DNA of 64,000 nt from Setoptus koraiensis (lineage: Eukaryota > Arthropoda). A program made the translations under genes and the position numbers. The stretch lies in assembly GCA_048013815.1 (NCBI GenBank), contig CM106586.1:17112001-17176000 (forward strand), written 5' to 3'. Below the pieces are notes generated by a model. It searched no databases. It was not told the origin of the DNA and was given only the letters and a program-made list of their open reading frames with translations. Each line of letters begins with the position of its first letter. The first letter of the stretch is position 1. Positions 61,972-64,000 of the stretch are shown here, piece by piece.

Positions 61972-64000
61972 CGCGCTCGCCAACGAACAAACAAACGACA
62001 GACAAACGGCAAACAAACGACAAACAAACAACAAAAAAACAAACGACAAACAAACGATCGAGCCAACAGACAAACAAACGATTTTGTCTTTTTCGGGGCG
62101 CCGGCGAAGACGCACGAACGGCGAGAAAATCAGCGAGGCCGCGAAAATCAGCGAGGCCGCGAAAGGGAGCGACGCCGAGAGATAGAGAGAGAGAGAGAGC
62201 GACGCCGAATAAAACGCTGCGCGCAGACCGACGAGCGAGGGCACAAATGTGACGACAGAAAGCGCGAGACGATGACGTAACCGACGATGATCATTTCGAG
62301 CTCATGTTGGTGGCTGTGATGCATCATGGAGAGCGGCCATTGTGCGCTGTGTCATGAATCATGATGCCGATTGCGGCTGCGATCGTTACTCGTTACGAGT
62401 TAATTAGTTTTGGCGCACAATGCGAGCCAACATTGTTTTGGTTTCGCGAGGTTTCATGTGAACACGAATAGCTCATGTTTGCCCCCTCACAGCAACACTG
62501 AATTGCGCGCGCGCGCTCACAATTAGATCAAGAGATGAAGCGATTGCATCACAGATTATATCACAATTAGGTGATTCGGGGCAGCAGCAGCCACAGCACT
62601 ATTCCTGTTTTACGACGAGATAATTATCATCATGAGATTTGGAGGCCAAGCCGGCGCAAGACTATTAATCATTTACGCCAATTAACATGTTTATTTGTCG
62701 AGCCGCTCGCTCGCTCTCCGCGGCTGCTGCCGGCTCGACTATTCGACTGTTCGTGTCGAATGCGAGAAACATCACAATGGATCGCGCGACCTCCCCGCCG
62801 AACGCTGACTTGCGTAACTCATTGTAGGGGCATTCTTGCACTGGCATTACGATCGGTTTGTTTGCATCGCCGGACTTGCACTGCCAGTCGCCGGTTGCTC
62901 GCTCGAATCGTCCCCTCGCCGTTCGGCGCAAACTGCGCCCGCTCATGATGCGCGATATGGGCCGACATGGCGACGGGCACGTACAATTGCAATTAGCCGC
63001 TCGGTCGCCGGCCGTCATGGCCGGGCCCCGGCGGCCATCAAAACGACGCCGGAGCAACACCAAAACGACGCGAAAACAACGCGAAAACCGACATCAAACT
63101 GCCCAATGCGAGCCGCAAACAGAACATAATAAAGACGCAGCGACGAAAAGAGATCGCGCTGTCGTGTTCGCCTCTCCCATTTTATCGTCTCTCTCGGCGC
63201 GTCCTTGCCTCAATTTCCATTTAATGTCCCACTTCCTCGGGTCAGCGCATTCGCGCTCTCGCTGCCCACTTGTTGCCCGGTCGCCGGCCGATTGATGTTG
63301 CTGGTGTGGCGACGCCGACAACAACGGCCCCAGCGCCAACAAGTGGTGACCGACGCGCCGCGCGGGGGCAATTTTATGCCCAATTAAACATTTCATTTCG
63401 CAATTAGACAAACAACACGAACGTGACCAACTTCGATAGCTGCGTGGCCGGCGCGCGCTTCTTCCATCGGCCACCGACCAATCACCGACCGATATTTTGG
63501 CCTGCCGTTGCCGCCATCTGACGACTGCCGGCCCAATCGCGCTCCGGCAACGCTCGAATAAATCTAGTTTGTTTCGGCCAGCCAACAAGCAAACTGACCG
63601 CCCGAAACAATGAGCAATTTATTTCGCACATTTCCGACTAAATCGCCTGTCGTTTGTCTAACTGTCCGACTGTCCTGTTACTGGTACAGACAGGCGGCCG
63701 CCGCCGCCGCTGGCGTGAATGCAAATATCCATTTTTATTCATGTTCGTATTTATATTTTATTGCAATTGTCCAATTGTCGCCATGCGTAAGGTGTCATGC
63801 GTGGCGCAAATCCTTATTTACGGCGCAATCCAACGCAACTTGTTGCTGTCGTCGCAATCGTTATTATGGGCGAGATAACTGCTTGCAGATATGCGAGATC
63901 GACTCGACTTGCGAATCGTTTCGAAATCGCCGCAATCGTACACCAATGTGACAGGCGCCTTTTTTTATTGCAATATGCAACCATCGCAGCATGGCACAAG

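Larger units (their letters stand above)
45031..64000. other. GC-rich domain of about 19 kb with no recognised gene
   Basis: GGCC, GCCGG and CG dinucleotides are very frequent, and CpG is not visibly depleted. Long open frames overlap in four or more phases at once (for example 53264-54589, 49806-50696, 54180-54989), the signature of stop-poor sequence rather than coding. Their peptides are low complexity, and none matches a family I know. AT-rich pockets interrupt it (46.43-46.69, 59.3-59.56, 60.99-61.32 kb). No tRNA, rRNA or transposon was recognised. It is either a large intergenic or regulatory block or part of a gene whose exons lie outside the window. Confidence 0.55.

Noticed and set aside
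45031-64000. Bacterial contamination as the source of the GC-rich DNA
   Set aside because: No bacterial-style gene packing or recognisable bacterial protein is present, and CA/TG runs, TATA-rich pockets and minisatellites resemble the rest of the window. A chimeric join is still not excluded.

Overview
The window looks like nuclear DNA from an arthropod. Genes are split by short and long GT-AG introns, coding regions carry Gln/Asn/His tracts, and the conserved proteins (PSMA7, elongin B, mevalonate kinase, a MOSPD2-like CRAL-TRIO/MSP protein, a CLCA protein) are all eukaryotic. The mix, especially an intron-bearing CLCA gene beside very gene-sparse DNA, would suit a chelicerate such as a mite. 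That assignment is inference, and no species is claimed.

Layout. 0-4.4 kb: an intronless MOSPD2-like gene (+) behind an inverted, partly deleted copy of the mevalonate kinase 5' end, flanked on both sides by two decayed copies of an unrecognised sequence. 4.4-7.4 kb: AT-rich, no gene seen. 7.5-10.5 kb: a two-exon coiled-coil gene (+) meets the two-exon mevalonate kinase gene (-) tail to tail. 11.4-15 kb: a long gene-free leader zone. 15.1-17.6 kb: a large low-complexity secreted protein (+). 17.8-20.4 kb: an intronless elongin B gene (-), then the four-exon PSMA7 proteasome gene (-). The two upstream regions are copies of each other, aligned from the start codon outward. 21.3-37.1 kb: a five-exon CLCA gene (-) reconstructed with every splice phase agreeing. 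39.8-44.2 kb: an unrecognised secreted or membrane protein gene (-). 45-64 kb: about 19 kb of GC-rich DNA with no recognisable gene, many unrelated short tandem arrays and two strong hairpins.

The genes are mostly housekeeping or secretory and do not form one pathway. The most interesting theme is structural. Two intronless ORFs each begin exactly where a duplicated 5' end of a neighbouring intron-bearing gene stops. In both cases a copied control region appears to have acquired a different coding sequence. The CLCA protein has also lost the key residues of both of its signature sites, the HExxH metalloprotease site and the VWA MIDAS site. A candidate miRNA-like hairpin lies in the GC-rich domain.

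Limits: everything was read by eye. Exon calls rest on splice consensus, phase and remembered family alignments. No database search, RNA data or folding calculation was available.
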